From an uncultured Prochlorococcus sp. (GTDB lineage Bacteria; Cyanobacteriota; Cyanobacteriia; PCC-6307; Cyanobiaceae), in NCBI RefSeq assembly GCF_902626525.1, contig NZ_CACOFR010000005.1:44409-108408 (forward strand): a stretch of DNA of 64,000 nucleotides, written 5' to 3'. This document shows, one piece after another, positions 10,254 through 20,774 of the stretch (position 1 is its first letter; each line of letters begins with the position of its first letter). The notes beneath the pieces were generated by a model. The model was not told the origin of the DNA and did no database searches. It saw only the letters and a list, made by a program, of their open reading frames with translations. A program made the translations under genes and the position numbers.

Positions 10254-10961
10254 ATGAAAATTCTTCTTGGATTAATTCTTTGCTTGACTTTTCAAGGAAT
10301 TTTTTTAGAAAGTGCTTTTGCTCTTGTAGATTCTAACGTAAGAGAGTTTTTGGAAAATCGGGTTACCCAATGGCCAGAAATATATTTACCAAATTTTAAA
10401 TTATCTGATACTTCTAAAGACTTAATTTATCCTGAGTGGTTCGAGGGAAATTGGCTCGTTACCTCTGAAGACATGATGAATGATTCAGAAGAGCCAGTTA
10501 TGTATAATGTAAATTTCTTTAAGAATGATTCAGATTTGATTGTTGGTAATCGTGCAAAGAATTCAGAGTCGATTGGAAAAGCAATATTTGGTGACCTTTT
10601 AATAAAGGTTGTAAATGATCCAGAATCAATTAATAATCAAATTACTTATTTAAAAGATGATTTTTATATTGATTCACGAATTACAAGGAGAAATCAGATC
10701 CAAGATAATGACATTTTTTTTGCAGATGAGCTCGTTATTCAAACAGCTCATAAACCGGGAGCTTCCAGGATCAATCAAGTAGAGACTATAAGTAAATTTC
10801 AAAAATGTTCCGAAGAAAAATTTGTAGGAAATGATTCACAGATGCCAGAAATCTGTGGAGTTCAATATGTTGCATCTTATGGTTCAAAAGTTGGTGATAC
10901 TTCTATCCAAGCTATTAAAACAAATAAATATAAATTGACTTTTGAATTCATTGGGAATTAG
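10254..10961 (+). CDS. Conserved cyanobacterial protein with signal peptide (DUF6816-like)
   Basis: 235 aa, N-terminal hydrophobic signal, YPEWFEGNWLVTSE, VETISKFQKC. Confidence 0.6.
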   Translation: MKILLGLILCLTFQGIFLESAFALVDSNVREFLENRVTQWPEIYLPNFKLSDTSKDLIYPEWFEGNWLVTSEDMMNDSEEPVMYNVNFFKNDSDLIVGNRAKNSESIGKAIFGDLLIKVVNDPESINNQITYLKDDFYIDSRITRRNQIQDNDIFFADELVIQTAHKPGASRINQVETISKFQKCSEEKFVGNDSQMPEICGVQYVASYGSKVGDTSIQAIKTNKYKLTFEFIGN

Positions 10962-11673
10962 CGCTAAAAAGATATTCCTCTAAATTATTTCTCCACATGA
11001 AGAGATTTTCAAGATAAGGGTTATTTATATATTCTTGACTCCCTTCTCCTGAAAGAATTGGCCCTGCAGACTTTGGGAATTTAATAAGTGATAATTGAGC
11101 TGCAATTGAAATATCTGCAATTGATAAGCAATCCCCTACTAAATATTTTTTGTTAATTAAGGATTTTGATAAAGCTTCCAGTAATTTTTGAAGTTCTAAA
11201 TTATCTTTAGAAGATAAGACTACATTAGAGATTTTACTGAGATTTCCAAAAGGCAATTTATCAAAAATACTTTTAACTGAAGAGGGGATTTCATTTGGAA
11301 GCAATGCTGTTCTAAGCTGTGGATTTTCAATTGCAGATTTTATTAAAGCTTTTCTGCAAGTTGAAGCCATTGTAGTATCTGCCCAGTCTTCAATTAGCTT
11401 GCATTGTGCAAATAATATTGGGTCTTCAGGAAAGAGTGGATTATTATCATTTTTTTTATCTATGTATTCGCAAATAGTAGAGGAGTCATTAATTATTTGA
11501 TCATTGACATCGACTATTATAGGAACTTGTTTTTGACCTGATAATTTAAAGATTTCAAATTGACCAATTCCTGGTGTTACTTCTTCAACCCGATACTGTA
11601 GTTTTTTTGCATGTAGAGCCATTCTTGTTTTTAAACAAAAAGCACTATGCCTAAATTGATATAATGTAATCAT
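10948..11673 (-). CDS. Glutathione S-transferase family protein
   Basis: 241 aa; MITLYQFRHSAFCLKTRMALHAKKL, QKQVPIIVD, DSSTICEYID. Confidence 0.85.
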   Translation of the reverse strand: MITLYQFRHSAFCLKTRMALHAKKLQYRVEEVTPGIGQFEIFKLSGQKQVPIIVDVNDQIINDSSTICEYIDKKNDNNPLFPEDPILFAQCKLIEDWADTTMASTCRKALIKSAIENPQLRTALLPNEIPSSVKSIFDKLPFGNLSKISNVVLSSKDNLELQKLLEALSKSLINKKYLVGDCLSIADISIAAQLSLIKFPKSAGPILSGEGSQEYINNPYLENLFMWRNNLEEYLFSANSQ

Positions 11674-11727
11674 GCTGTTTAATGTTTGTTAAAACTTAGC
11701 TAAAAAAGTAATCAATTTGTGGAGCTA

Positions 11728-11937
11728 ATGGGCGAATTTTTTTCAAATGTTGCGAGATATCCTAAGTATTTAATATCTATTATTGCTGGAGGACTTGTTG
11801 CATTACTTGAACCTTTATTTAAGAATAGATCAAATCCACTAACAATAGTAGGTTTAATATCTTGTATTGTAAGTGCTTTCATAACTTTTTATTTTGTCTT
11901 GCACGCGATGACAACCCCATTAAATTTACGATCATAA
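11728..11937 (+). CDS. DUF751-like small membrane protein
   Basis: MGEFFSNVARYPKYLISIIAGGLVALLEPLFKNRSNPLT; ATG at 11728 preferred over the TTG at 11719; stop overlaps rbfA start (ATAATG). Confidence 0.7.
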   Translation: MGEFFSNVARYPKYLISIIAGGLVALLEPLFKNRSNPLTIVGLISCIVSAFITFYFVLHAMTTPLNLRS

Positions 11938-12329
11938 TGCCAAATAATTACCGTCTTGCAAAAGTTTCTTCTCTTTTGAAAAAAGAAATAACATTGATTT
12001 TGCAAAATGATGTGGACAATGATCTTATTAGAGAATATTTTGTAAATATTTCTAAGATTGATTTATCAGCTGATTTACAACACTGTAAAATTTATGTCAC
12101 TTCAACTGCAAAAGAGAAAGTAAGGAAAGAAATTGTTGAAAATTTGAATAATTCTAAAGGCTCCATAAGACATCAATTAGGAAAAAGAATAGAGATGAGA
12201 AGGGTTCCAGAGATAATTTTTAAAGATGATATTATTCTTGATAAAGGATTATCAGTTTTGAAACTTCTTGATGAATTAAAAATTAAAAATCAAGAAATCA
12301 ATGTTGAGGAAAACGATGAAAATAGTTGA
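11937..12329 (+). CDS. rbfA: Ribosome-binding factor A
   Basis: MPNNYRLAKVSSLLKKEITLILQ...VNISKIDLSADLQHCKIYVTS...RRVPEIIFKDD; start moved to ATG 11937. Confidence 0.88.
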   Translation: MPNNYRLAKVSSLLKKEITLILQNDVDNDLIREYFVNISKIDLSADLQHCKIYVTSTAKEKVRKEIVENLNNSKGSIRHQLGKRIEMRRVPEIIFKDDIILDKGLSVLKLLDELKIKNQEINVEENDENS

Positions 12330-13113
12330 TCTACCTCTTGATCAAAAAAATATAATTATTACTCGATCAATAGAGGGGATACTGGATATTAAAAAAATAT
12401 TTATAAAAAAGGGAGCAAATATATATGATTTCCCTGCAATAAGTATTGGCGATCCTGATGACTTGAATCCTCTTGATGAAGCATTAAATCAAATAAATGA
12501 TTTTCATTGGATTATTTTTTCTAGTAGTAATGGGATTAAATTTGTAGATAAGAGGCTTAAATATTTGAATAGTTCTCTAAAAGAGTGTTCAAAAAAAATA
12601 AAAATCGCCGTAGTAGGTGAAAAAACTGCAAAAACTCTTGATGATTTTGGGATCAAGGCAGATTTTATACCTCCAGAATTTGTTGCCGAAAGTTTAATTA
12701 ATAATTTCCCAATATCAGGTTACGGACTACGTGTATTTTTGCCTAGAGTCCAAACAGGAGGAAGGGATTTCATCGCAAGTGAATTTAGAAAGGCTGGTTC
12801 TTGTGTATCGGAGGTTGCTGTATATGAAACTAGATGTCCTGATTCAATTCCAGAAGAAACAATTGATATTATTTCCAAGAGAAATGTCCATGCAATAATG
12901 TTCTCAAGTGGCAAAACCGTTTTAAATTCTGCTTTTTTACTAGAAAAAACGCTTGGTAAAGATTGGTTGAAATATTTGGATCAAACTAAATTGTTAACTA
13001 TTGGACCTCAAACAACAAAAATGTGTAAAAAGATTTTTGGCAGAGTTGATAGTCAGGCAAAAAAATTTACTTTTGAGGGAATACTAGATGAAGCAATTAA
13101 TATTTTTAGTTAG
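12301..13113 (+). CDS. hemD: Uroporphyrinogen-III synthase (true start may be ATG 12316)
   Basis: IIITRSIEG...DFHWIIFSSSNGIKF...IAVVGEKTAKTL...FSSGKTVLN; follows rbfA. Confidence 0.85.
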   Translation: MLRKTMKIVDLPLDQKNIIITRSIEGILDIKKIFIKKGANIYDFPAISIGDPDDLNPLDEALNQINDFHWIIFSSSNGIKFVDKRLKYLNSSLKECSKKIKIAVVGEKTAKTLDDFGIKADFIPPEFVAESLINNFPISGYGLRVFLPRVQTGGRDFIASEFRKAGSCVSEVAVYETRCPDSIPEETIDIISKRNVHAIMFSSGKTVLNSAFLLEKTLGKDWLKYLDQTKLLTIGPQTTKMCKKIFGRVDSQAKKFTFEGILDEAINIFS

Positions 13114-13576
13114 AAAAATCTTTTTTATAATTCTTTTCAACTAATTCTTTAAACCTATCAATATTAGCCTGTAATTCTTTCGTAACCATTTTACCCAAAA
13201 TATTCTCTTCCATAAGCCGAGCAATCATTTTTGGCAGCTCATAAGATATTGCTAAATTTACTGTTGTGATTTGATCACTTTTGCTCTCGAAAACTACTGA
13301 CCCCTCAGTTGGTAAACCTCCTATAGATTTCCATTTAAGTTTACTTTTTTCGATCCTTTCAATAATTTGAGCTTTCCATTTAAATCTAAAACCATTTGCA
13401 GCTAACGTCCATTCTGTTAAATCTGGTAATGTTGTGGTTTCTTCCTCAACTGTTTTTACAGATTCAATCCAACTCATCCAAAGTGACATTGAGTCTAAAT
13501 CACTCCATGTATTCCAAACGTTTTCAAGAGGCGCATTAACTATAGTGATTACGTCATGTTTTAGCCAAGTACCCAT
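13106..13576 (-). CDS. SRPBCC-family protein
   Basis: 156 aa, VITIVNAPLENVWNTWSDLDSMSLWMSWIESV typical polyketide-cyclase/SRPBCC N-terminus; adjacent to zds. Confidence 0.75.
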   Translation of the reverse strand: MGTWLKHDVITIVNAPLENVWNTWSDLDSMSLWMSWIESVKTVEEETTTLPDLTEWTLAANGFRFKWKAQIIERIEKSKLKWKSIGGLPTEGSVVFESKSDQITTVNLAISYELPKMIARLMEENILGKMVTKELQANIDRFKELVEKNYKKDFSN

Positions 13577-13579
13577 CAG

Positions 13580-15037
13580 TTAACTTACGGCTAGATTTTT
13601 TGCTAATTCGGCTTTCTTTTCTAAAATTGCCGCAGCAGCTAAATGACCACTCATTGTAGCTCCCTCCATAGAGTCTATGTAATCTTGTTTTGTATAACTT
13701 CCTGCCATAAAAAAGTTAGATATGGATGTTTTTTGATCAGGCCTAAATAGATCCATACCAGGCGATTCTCTATAAAGAGATTGAGGGATTTTCACAACGT
13801 TACTCCAAAGCAATTTAAGATTTTCTGAAGATGGGAATAGACGGCGAACTTCTTTATCTATTTCTTTCGTGATTATTTCTGTAGATCTTCCCATCCATTT
13901 ATCACCAGGAGTTAAAACACATTGGAGCAGTGATCCCATATTTTTTTTCCTGTAATCTGCTGGACTTGTTAGTGCTAAATCTGCAAAACAACTGAAAGAT
14001 GCATCAGCAGAATATAGCAGGTTATCTAGTCCAGAAGGGGAGTTTCCAGTATTTTTATTATTTTGTAATTCAGTGACCCAACCATCGTATCTTAATTGGA
14101 TCGTTGCAACTGCTACTGCTCTAAGTTTTTTTAAACCTTCAAATTCTTTAAATCGATACCATTCTTTTGGAATGATTTTTTTTATTCCAGGCACATCACA
14201 TGCTGCTAGAAATTTATCGGCAAAAATCGTCTTGGTTCCTTTAGGAGAAGATATTTTTAATTGATTAACAAAGTAAGAGGCATTTTCCTTTTGGTAAATA
14301 ATTTCTTCTACCTTGTGATTTAAGTGGATTTTGCACCCTTTGTTTCTGATGTAATCGACAATGGGTTGGGTTAGCCATTTATGAGGAGAGCCTTTTAAAA
14401 GATTAAGTTTGGAAGCTTCAGTTTTTGAAGCAAACATCATGAAGATGGTAAGCATACATCTTGCTGAAATATCTTTGCAATTAATAAAACCTAAAGCATA
14501 AGCTATTGGATCCCACATTCTCTCTAAACTTTTTTTACTTCCACCATGATTTAAAAACCATTCTTTAAAACTAATCCTGTCTAGATCTCTGATAATTTTC
14601 ATTGCGCCTTCATAATCTATCAATCCTCTAACTATTGGACTAGTACCTAAAGCTAGAGCATTTCGTAACTTGTCTATCCAAGTAAGTTGTTCAGTTGTAA
14701 AAAAAGCCTTTAGTCCATTAAATGGTGCCCCTAAAGGAAATCTAAAATCTAGAGATTTCAAATTACCACCGTTGTTTATGAATAAATGAGTATGATCTTT
14801 TGGGAGTAAATTATCCAAAGCCCCCACTTTTTTCATTAATTTAAAAAGATTTGCATAATTATAAAAAAATACGTGTAAACCCATCTCTATATGGTTACCA
14901 TCCTTATCTTCCCAACTACCTACTTTACCTCCCCAAAAAGATCTGCTTTCGTAAATTTCTACTTCGTGACCTTCATCAACTAGATTTACTGCTGCTGTAA
15001 GCCCAGCCAACCCAGAACCAACTATTGCAATTTTCAC
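13580..15037 (-). CDS. zds: Zeta-carotene desaturase (plant/cyanobacterial type)
   Basis: 485 aa; [43 protein letters not shown]-terminal [17 protein letters not shown]. Confidence 0.9.
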   Translation of the reverse strand: MKIAIVGSGLAGLTAAVNLVDEGHEVEIYESRSFWGGKVGSWEDKDGNHIEMGLHVFFYNYANLFKLMKKVGALDNLLPKDHTHLFINNGGNLKSLDFRFPLGAPFNGLKAFFTTEQLTWIDKLRNALALGTSPIVRGLIDYEGAMKIIRDLDRISFKEWFLNHGGSKKSLERMWDPIAYALGFINCKDISARCMLTIFMMFASKTEASKLNLLKGSPHKWLTQPIVDYIRNKGCKIHLNHKVEEIIYQKENASYFVNQLKISSPKGTKTIFADKFLAACDVPGIKKIIPKEWYRFKEFEGLKKLRAVAVATIQLRYDGWVTELQNNKNTGNSPSGLDNLLYSADASFSCFADLALTSPADYRKKNMGSLLQCVLTPGDKWMGRSTEIITKEIDKEVRRLFPSSENLKLLWSNVVKIPQSLYRESPGMDLFRPDQKTSISNFFMAGSYTKQDYIDSMEGATMSGHLAAAAILEKKAELAKNLAVS

Positions 15038-15129
15038 TTTTTCTTAGAATTATAACAAATCAAGTTTGGATATTGTTTGTTCTATGCATACTATCGATTA
15101 AGTTTTTATATTATAAATAGTAGATATCT

Positions 15130-15528
15130 TTGTTTATGGAGAATTTAAAAGTTAAACAAGAAATTACAAATTCTGATGATGGGAAAGGAATCTTAATTAC
15201 AGATGATGCTATTGAGCAAATTTCACATTTATTGAAAGGACAAAATGATAAAAAAGCGTTAAGAGTGGGTGTAAGATCAGGTGGATGTAGTGGAATGAGT
15301 TATACGATGGATTTTATAGAAAATAAAGAAATTAATTCTGATGATAAAGTTTATGATTATTCATTAAATTCAGATCAAAGCTTTCAAGTTGTGTGTGATC
15401 CTAAGAGCCTCTTGTATATTTACGGAATGCAATTAGATTTTAGTAAAGAATTAATAGGAGGTGGCTTTAATTTTGTAAATCCCAATGCTTCCCAAACTTG
15501 TGGTTGTGGAAGCTCTTTTGCAGTTTAA
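15130..15528 (+). CDS. HesB/IscA/SufA-type iron-sulfur cluster assembly protein
   Basis: LRVGVRSGGCSGMSYTMDF ... NPNASQTCGCGSSFAV. Confidence 0.92.
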   Translation: MFMENLKVKQEITNSDDGKGILITDDAIEQISHLLKGQNDKKALRVGVRSGGCSGMSYTMDFIENKEINSDDKVYDYSLNSDQSFQVVCDPKSLLYIYGMQLDFSKELIGGGFNFVNPNASQTCGCGSSFAV

Positions 15529-15534
15529 ATAATA

Positions 15535-15963
15535 ATGAATAACGAAATTAATCCTATAGAAGAGGATTTTAATCGAGCTCTATCAAAATATAAAGATGGG
15601 CAAGATTTAATTCCTATTGCTCAGGATTTTCAAAATATAATACAGCAGATACCAAATCATTTTGCAGCTTGGACTTGCTTATCATGGCTTCAACTACTTT
15701 TAAAGAATAATGAAGAAGCTTTGGTAGCTGCCAGACAAGCTGTTCGATTAAATCAGCAAGATCCACAAGCAAGAATGAATTTATCATTAGCCCTTTTGGC
15801 AACTAAAAACAAAGGTGTCAGGGATCATGTTGAGCTAATAAAAAAAATGACTTTGATGATGCCAGATGTTAAAAGTGAATTGAAAGAATCTGTTGCAGAC
15901 GGTTTTAGTAGATATCCAGATTGGCCTGAATTAACCAAATTTGAAAAATGGTTGGAATTTTAA
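15535..15963 (+). CDS. Tetratricopeptide repeat protein
   Basis: AAWTCLSWLQLLLKNNEEALVAARQAVRLNQQDPQARMNLSLALLA. Confidence 0.75.
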   Translation: MNNEINPIEEDFNRALSKYKDGQDLIPIAQDFQNIIQQIPNHFAAWTCLSWLQLLLKNNEEALVAARQAVRLNQQDPQARMNLSLALLATKNKGVRDHVELIKKMTLMMPDVKSELKESVADGFSRYPDWPELTKFEKWLEF

Positions 15964-17167
15964 ATTGTCCAGAATTTTATTATTGAGTAATGGTCATGGA
16001 GAAGATCTATCAGGAAGCTTGATAGCTAAGCAATTACTAAAGAGTGGTTATTCTGTAGATGCTTTGCCTATTGTCGGGAAAGGAAATTTTTATGAAAAAG
16101 AAAAAATAAAGATTATTGGCAAAACTAAAGAATTTAGTACTGGTGGCATTGGCTACAATTCTTTTAAGGGAAGATTAAATGAGATATTTGGAGGAGAAAT
16201 AATTTATCTCTTAAAGAGATTATATTTAGTTTATAAAATAAGAAAAAAATATAATTACTTTTTTGTAGTTGGAGACATTGTACCAATATTTTTTGCATGG
16301 TTATGTAAAAAAGATTTTTTTACGTATTTAGTCGCCTATTCAAGTCATTATGAAGGGAAGTTAAAATTACCATGGCCCTCGAAATTTTTTTTGCTGTCAA
16401 AAAAGGCAAAAAAAATATACACAAGAGATTTTCTTACGGCGAATGATTTAACTTTGCAATTAAAAAAGGAAGTATCCTTTTTAGGCAATCCATTTATGGA
16501 TAAGTTTAATTTTAAAAATAAAGAGTTAAAGAAATCTGACTTTAGTATTGGACTATTTCCAGGGAGTAGATTTCCTGAGATTTTAGAAAATTTAGTTTTG
16601 ATTTTAGAGGTATTAGAGGATCTTTCAAATTGTTCTTATTTTCAAAAAATTGAATTTAATTTTGCAATAGTTAATTCTCTATCTTCATCAAAGATAATGG
16701 ATATATTCAAAAATAGAAAATGGATATATTTAGAAAAAATTAATGAGAAGAATCTCTTTAAATTTCAATATAAATGTTTAAAGGTGAATTTATACTGGAA
16801 TAATTTTGACGAAATCTTGTTGAAAAGTAAATGCTGTATAAGTATGACAGGAACCGCAGCAGAGCAAGCAATTGGATTAGGAAAACCAGTTATTCAAATT
16901 GAAGGTAAAGGTCCACAATTTACAAAATCTTTTGCAGAGGCTCAAAGACGATTGCTTGGTAAATATGTTTTTTGTGCCAGTAATTTTGAAAATAAAAAAG
17001 ATCAAATTAATCAGACAATTAACTTGATCATTAAATTAATATATCTAATTAAGCTAAATAAAAATTTTTTGATTTCATGTAATGAAAATGCAAAAAAAAG
17101 ACTAGGTGAAAATAAAGCTTGTATTAAGATGGTGGATAATATGAATTTTGTCATTAAAAATGACTAA
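15941..17167 (+). CDS. Lipid-A-disaccharide synthase-related (LpxB-like, TIGR03492 type) protein
   Basis: 408 aa; LLLSNGHGEDLSGSLIAKQLL, FLGNPFMD, GLFPGSRFPEI, MTGTAAEQAIGLGKPVIQIEGKGPQFT. Confidence 0.8.
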   Translation: MKNGWNFKLSRILLLSNGHGEDLSGSLIAKQLLKSGYSVDALPIVGKGNFYEKEKIKIIGKTKEFSTGGIGYNSFKGRLNEIFGGEIIYLLKRLYLVYKIRKKYNYFFVVGDIVPIFFAWLCKKDFFTYLVAYSSHYEGKLKLPWPSKFFLLSKKAKKIYTRDFLTANDLTLQLKKEVSFLGNPFMDKFNFKNKELKKSDFSIGLFPGSRFPEILENLVLILEVLEDLSNCSYFQKIEFNFAIVNSLSSSKIMDIFKNRKWIYLEKINEKNLFKFQYKCLKVNLYWNNFDEILLKSKCCISMTGTAAEQAIGLGKPVIQIEGKGPQFTKSFAEAQRRLLGKYVFCASNFENKKDQINQTINLIIKLIYLIKLNKNFLISCNENAKKRLGENKACIKMVDNMNFVIKND

Positions 17168-17429
17168 GGAAAATATTCAAAATAAAATAAAACAAATTAT
17201 CGATAATTTGTTGTTAATAAACTTATTTACAGTAATTTTTTTTTCAATATTTTTTGTTTTTGCAATAATTATGCAATTAAATGGAATATTTATTTTTATT
17301 GATATTATTCAGAAAGTTTGGAATCCTCTTGTAGTTCCACTAATAACAATTCTAATTATTGGTGCTCTAGTAAACGGTATTAATTCTTGGTGGATGCGTA
17401 AATTGCTTTCTCAAGAAGAGGATATTTAA
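17148..17429 (+). CDS. Small conserved membrane protein
   Basis: 93 aa, two predicted TM segments, ending GINSWWMRKLLSQEEDI. Confidence 0.6.
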   Translation: MSLKMTKENIQNKIKQIIDNLLLINLFTVIFFSIFFVFAIIMQLNGIFIFIDIIQKVWNPLVVPLITILIIGALVNGINSWWMRKLLSQEEDI

Positions 17430-18306
17430 AATAAAAATTTTTAAGTTTACTGCTCACTACTTTTTGACCTTCTAATACAACTTTTGCTCCATCTCCTAAT
17501 AATATTTTTAGAACTGCTCCCGGTACTGGCAGTAGATTTGGTCTATTTAGGCATTTGCCTATAGTTTTAGAAAAATCCTTCATTAATACTGGCTTTGGTG
17601 CAACAGCATTAAATACACCTGAATACTTTTTATCAACTAATGCCTTAGTTATTAATGCACATAAATCACTTCTATGAATCCAACTCATCCATTGCATACC
17701 ATCTCCAATTGGCCCACCTAATCCAATTTTAAATACAGGAAGCATTTTCCCTAATGCTCCTCCATCTGCCTCCAAAACAATTCCAATTCTAAAAATAACT
17801 AATCTTGAGAATAATGGTTTTTTATTTGCAGCTGCTTCCCATTGATTGCAAAGATTAGCTAAAAAGTCTTTCCCTACAGTACTATTTTCTGTAAATTCAT
17901 CAGACAAACTTGTCCCGTAATAACCTATTGCTGATCCATTTACAATAACTTTTGGGTTAATTTTGAAATTTTTAAGAGTATTCATCATGAATCTAGTTGT
18001 ATTGACTCTACTATTTTCAATCTCCTTTTTTTGTAAAACAGTCCATTTTTTTTCTGCTATGGGTTCTCCCATTAAGTTAATAATTCCCTCTGTTTCTCTT
18101 AAAATATTTAGAAGATTTTCGTTATTCCAGTTTTTTTCTATTGATAAATCTATTTGAAGAAATTTGAATTTATTGAAATCTAAATCAACCTTTAATTTAT
18201 TTATAGGTTTTCTACTTACAATATATAACTCGTGATTCTCATTAAGTAGTGTTGGTACTAATTCTTTACCAACAAATCCAGTACAGCCAAGTAATAGGAT
18301 ACGCAT
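17380..18306 (-). CDS. TIGR01777-family epimerase/SDR protein
   Basis: MRILLLGCTGFVGKELVPTLL, INLMGEPIAEKKWT, VNGSAIGYYGTS, WIHRSDLCALI. Confidence 0.9.
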   Translation of the reverse strand: MRILLLGCTGFVGKELVPTLLNENHELYIVSRKPINKLKVDLDFNKFKFLQIDLSIEKNWNNENLLNILRETEGIINLMGEPIAEKKWTVLQKKEIENSRVNTTRFMMNTLKNFKINPKVIVNGSAIGYYGTSLSDEFTENSTVGKDFLANLCNQWEAAANKKPLFSRLVIFRIGIVLEADGGALGKMLPVFKIGLGGPIGDGMQWMSWIHRSDLCALITKALVDKKYSGVFNAVAPKPVLMKDFSKTIGKCLNRPNLLPVPGAVLKILLGDGAKVVLEGQKVVSSKLKNFYFKYPLLEKAIYASTKN

Positions 18307-18442
18307 ATTTAATATATATTTATAGTTAAAGGCTATTAAATTTTTTAGAAGTTTGTAATTATTATTCTGTAATCAGTTTTTTAAAATATTTATCAAACAA
18401 GTTTTTGTATAATAAATTTCAAATAACTTCTTTGACTTTATT

Positions 18443-18679
18443 ATGTCAGATTCTATTCCAAAGAAACCTCTCAAGAAGGGAAGCTTAGTTTTTGTAGATA
18501 GAGAAATATATATAAAAAGTATTGAGGCGCTTGCAAGTGATGATGATTTACCTAATTATGTTTTTGAAGGTCCTGGAGAGATTCTTGCGGTCAAAGAGGA
18601 ATATGCTCAGGTCCGATGGCGTAGACCTGTTCCAGATGTTTGGTTTAAATTAGACCAACTTAAAGAATATATTCAGTAG
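18443..18679 (+). CDS. ndhO: NAD(P)H-quinone oxidoreductase subunit O
   Basis: 78 aa; KKGSLVFVDREIY...PNYVFEGPGEILAVKEEYAQVRWRRPVPDVWFKLDQLK. Confidence 0.88.
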   Translation: MSDSIPKKPLKKGSLVFVDREIYIKSIEALASDDDLPNYVFEGPGEILAVKEEYAQVRWRRPVPDVWFKLDQLKEYIQ

Positions 18680-18688
18680 AATTTTTAT

Positions 18689-19366
18689 TTAAAAATTTTT
18701 ATTTTTTTTCTCTAAAGCCATTTTTGATTGAATTCTTTTTGCTTCTTTTATCATTTCCTTACCATCAAATAAGTAATCATCTACATATCCTTGTGTATAT
18801 CTATCGAGCTCTGATAGTGCATCTTTTACTTGTGAAAAACAATGATAAAGATCTAATCCTAAAGCTGAAATAGAATTTGGTACTAATTTCTTAAAATAAA
18901 TCTTATCAACTTTTTCTATTTTCTTTTGTGAAATGCTTATGTAACTGCAAAAATTTTCCATTAATTGTTCATCATAAGGATCTGCAGATAATTCTTTTAT
19001 TTCATTATTCAAAGGCTTAATTATTTGGCTAATTAATCTATTAATCGGATTGTAAATTTCTTTAATCCATATCTCAACTTCTTTATCTTTAATTGATGAA
19101 TTATATTTCTTTGAATTAAAATTTTCTTCCCAATTTTGATTTAATGAATCAAATGAGGCATTTGAAGAGAAAATTTTTCTATCATATTTTTCTTTTTTTA
19201 TAGGGTCATTGAGAGTCTCCCAGGCATTTTGTATGGCAAGAAATTGTTCTTTGTCCCCCCCTGCATCAGGATGATGTTGCTTAACTAATGAACGATATGA
19301 AGATTTAATTTCACTCTTGGTCGCATTTTTTTTGAGGCCTAATTCTTCATAAAAATTTTTTTTCAT
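18689..19366 (-). CDS. J-domain protein
   Basis: NFYEELGLKKNATKSEIKSSYRSLVKQHHPDAGGDKEQF (HPD motif). Confidence 0.9.
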   Translation of the reverse strand: MKKNFYEELGLKKNATKSEIKSSYRSLVKQHHPDAGGDKEQFLAIQNAWETLNDPIKKEKYDRKIFSSNASFDSLNQNWEENFNSKKYNSSIKDKEVEIWIKEIYNPINRLISQIIKPLNNEIKELSADPYDEQLMENFCSYISISQKKIEKVDKIYFKKLVPNSISALGLDLYHCFSQVKDALSELDRYTQGYVDDYLFDGKEMIKEAKRIQSKMALEKKNKNF

Positions 19367-19380
19367 TTTAAAATTGTTGA

Positions 19381-20349
19381 TTAAAGATAACCATCTTTTC
19401 TTGCTTGAATTGAAGTATTCGATTCAAACATTGCTGTTGATAAATATCTTTCACCAAAACTTGGAAGAATTACTATTAATCTTTTATTCATTAGTTCTTT
19501 TCTTTCTCCGATTTTTATAGTTGCTGCTAATGCAGCTCCGCTGCTTATACCTGATAAAAGGCCTTCCAATCTAGCTAATAGACGCCCATAATAAAACGCT
19601 TCATCGTCATCTATTTTTATAGTTTCATCTATTAATTTAGTATTTAGTACTTTCGGTACGAAACCTGCTCCAATGCCTTGAATCGCGTGCGATCCTGCTG
19701 GTTCTCCAGAAATTACAGCACTTTTTTTTGGCTCTACAGCATAAATTTTGCAATTTGGATTAACTTTTTTTAAAAAACGTGCGCAACCTGTAATTGTTCC
19801 TCCTGTGCCTACTCCTGTAACTAGTCCATCTAAATTATTATTTGACTGAATCCATATTTCTTGCGCCGTTGTTCTTTCATGAATATCGGGATTAGCAAAG
19901 TTTTCAAATTGATTAAATTGATAGCTATTCGAAATGCTTGAAGATAACTCATTAGCTAGATCTAATGCTCCTTTCATTCCTTCTTTCCCTGGTGTTAGCT
20001 GTAATTCGGCGCCATATGCTCTCAACATTGCCCTTCTTTCTATACTCATAGTATCAGGCATAGTTAATATCAATTTATATCCTTTTGCTGCAGCAACCAT
20101 TGCTAATGCGATGCCAGTATTTCCACTTGTTGCTTCAATTAATGTTGTTTTATCTGGAGTTATCAATCCTCTTTCTTCGGCATTGCATAACATTGAATAA
20201 GCAATTCGATCTTTAACAGAGGCCGATGGATTGAAACTTTCGAGCTTGGCTATTATTTCGGGATAACAATTAAAGTACTTTCTAATTCGATTTAATTTGA
20301 CTAATGGGGTATTTCCAACTAGAGAAGTGATATCATTCGCTATTTCCAT
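19381..20349 (-). CDS. cysK: Cysteine synthase
   Basis: 322 aa; NPSASVKDRIAYSML, TSGNTGIALAMVAAAKGY, GTGGTITG, SSGAALAA. Confidence 0.92.
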   Translation of the reverse strand: MEIANDITSLVGNTPLVKLNRIRKYFNCYPEIIAKLESFNPSASVKDRIAYSMLCNAEERGLITPDKTTLIEATSGNTGIALAMVAAAKGYKLILTMPDTMSIERRAMLRAYGAELQLTPGKEGMKGALDLANELSSSISNSYQFNQFENFANPDIHERTTAQEIWIQSNNNLDGLVTGVGTGGTITGCARFLKKVNPNCKIYAVEPKKSAVISGEPAGSHAIQGIGAGFVPKVLNTKLIDETIKIDDDEAFYYGRLLARLEGLLSGISSGAALAATIKIGERKELMNKRLIVILPSFGERYLSTAMFESNTSIQARKDGYL

Positions 20350-20501
20350 GAAATTATTATTAAAATTTTAAAATTAATTATTATATATATAATAATTATA
20401 TTTAAATATCTTTTATATGATTTTCTCAAAAGAATTTAATTTAAAATAACTTTCTTAGGAAGAAAATTTATTATTATAAAAAGAGTTTTGATAATTATTT
20501 T

Positions 20502-20774
20502 ATGTATTCGCTTGAACTAAGTCTCAGATATTCTCCTTTTCCTCTCTCAATTCAGAAGAAAGAATTAGAGGATGTTAAAAGAATTTATGATGAAATAAAA
20601 AATCATATGAATGAAACTGTAGGAACTTCAAAATTGATTGAATTAAGTTGTGACAAAGTGCAAGATAAATTAATTTCTGTCAGAGCTCAAGAAATTACCT
20701 CTGTGCAGATATATGAAAAATCATCAGTAGCAGGAGGAGCTAAAAGGCCAGGATTTTCTCTAAATATAGATTGA
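20502..20774 (+). CDS. Conserved hypothetical protein upstream of ABC ATPase
   Basis: 90 aa, MYSLELSLRYSPFPLSIQKKELEDVKRIYDEI; stop overlaps next ORF. Confidence 0.65.
   Translation: MYSLELSLRYSPFPLSIQKKELEDVKRIYDEIKNHMNETVGTSKLIELSCDKVQDKLISVRAQEITSVQIYEKSSVAGGAKRPGFSLNID

Noticed and set aside
20350-20501. Possible ncRNA/riboswitch upstream of 20502
   Set aside because: Extremely A/T-rich with no convincing stem beyond chance.
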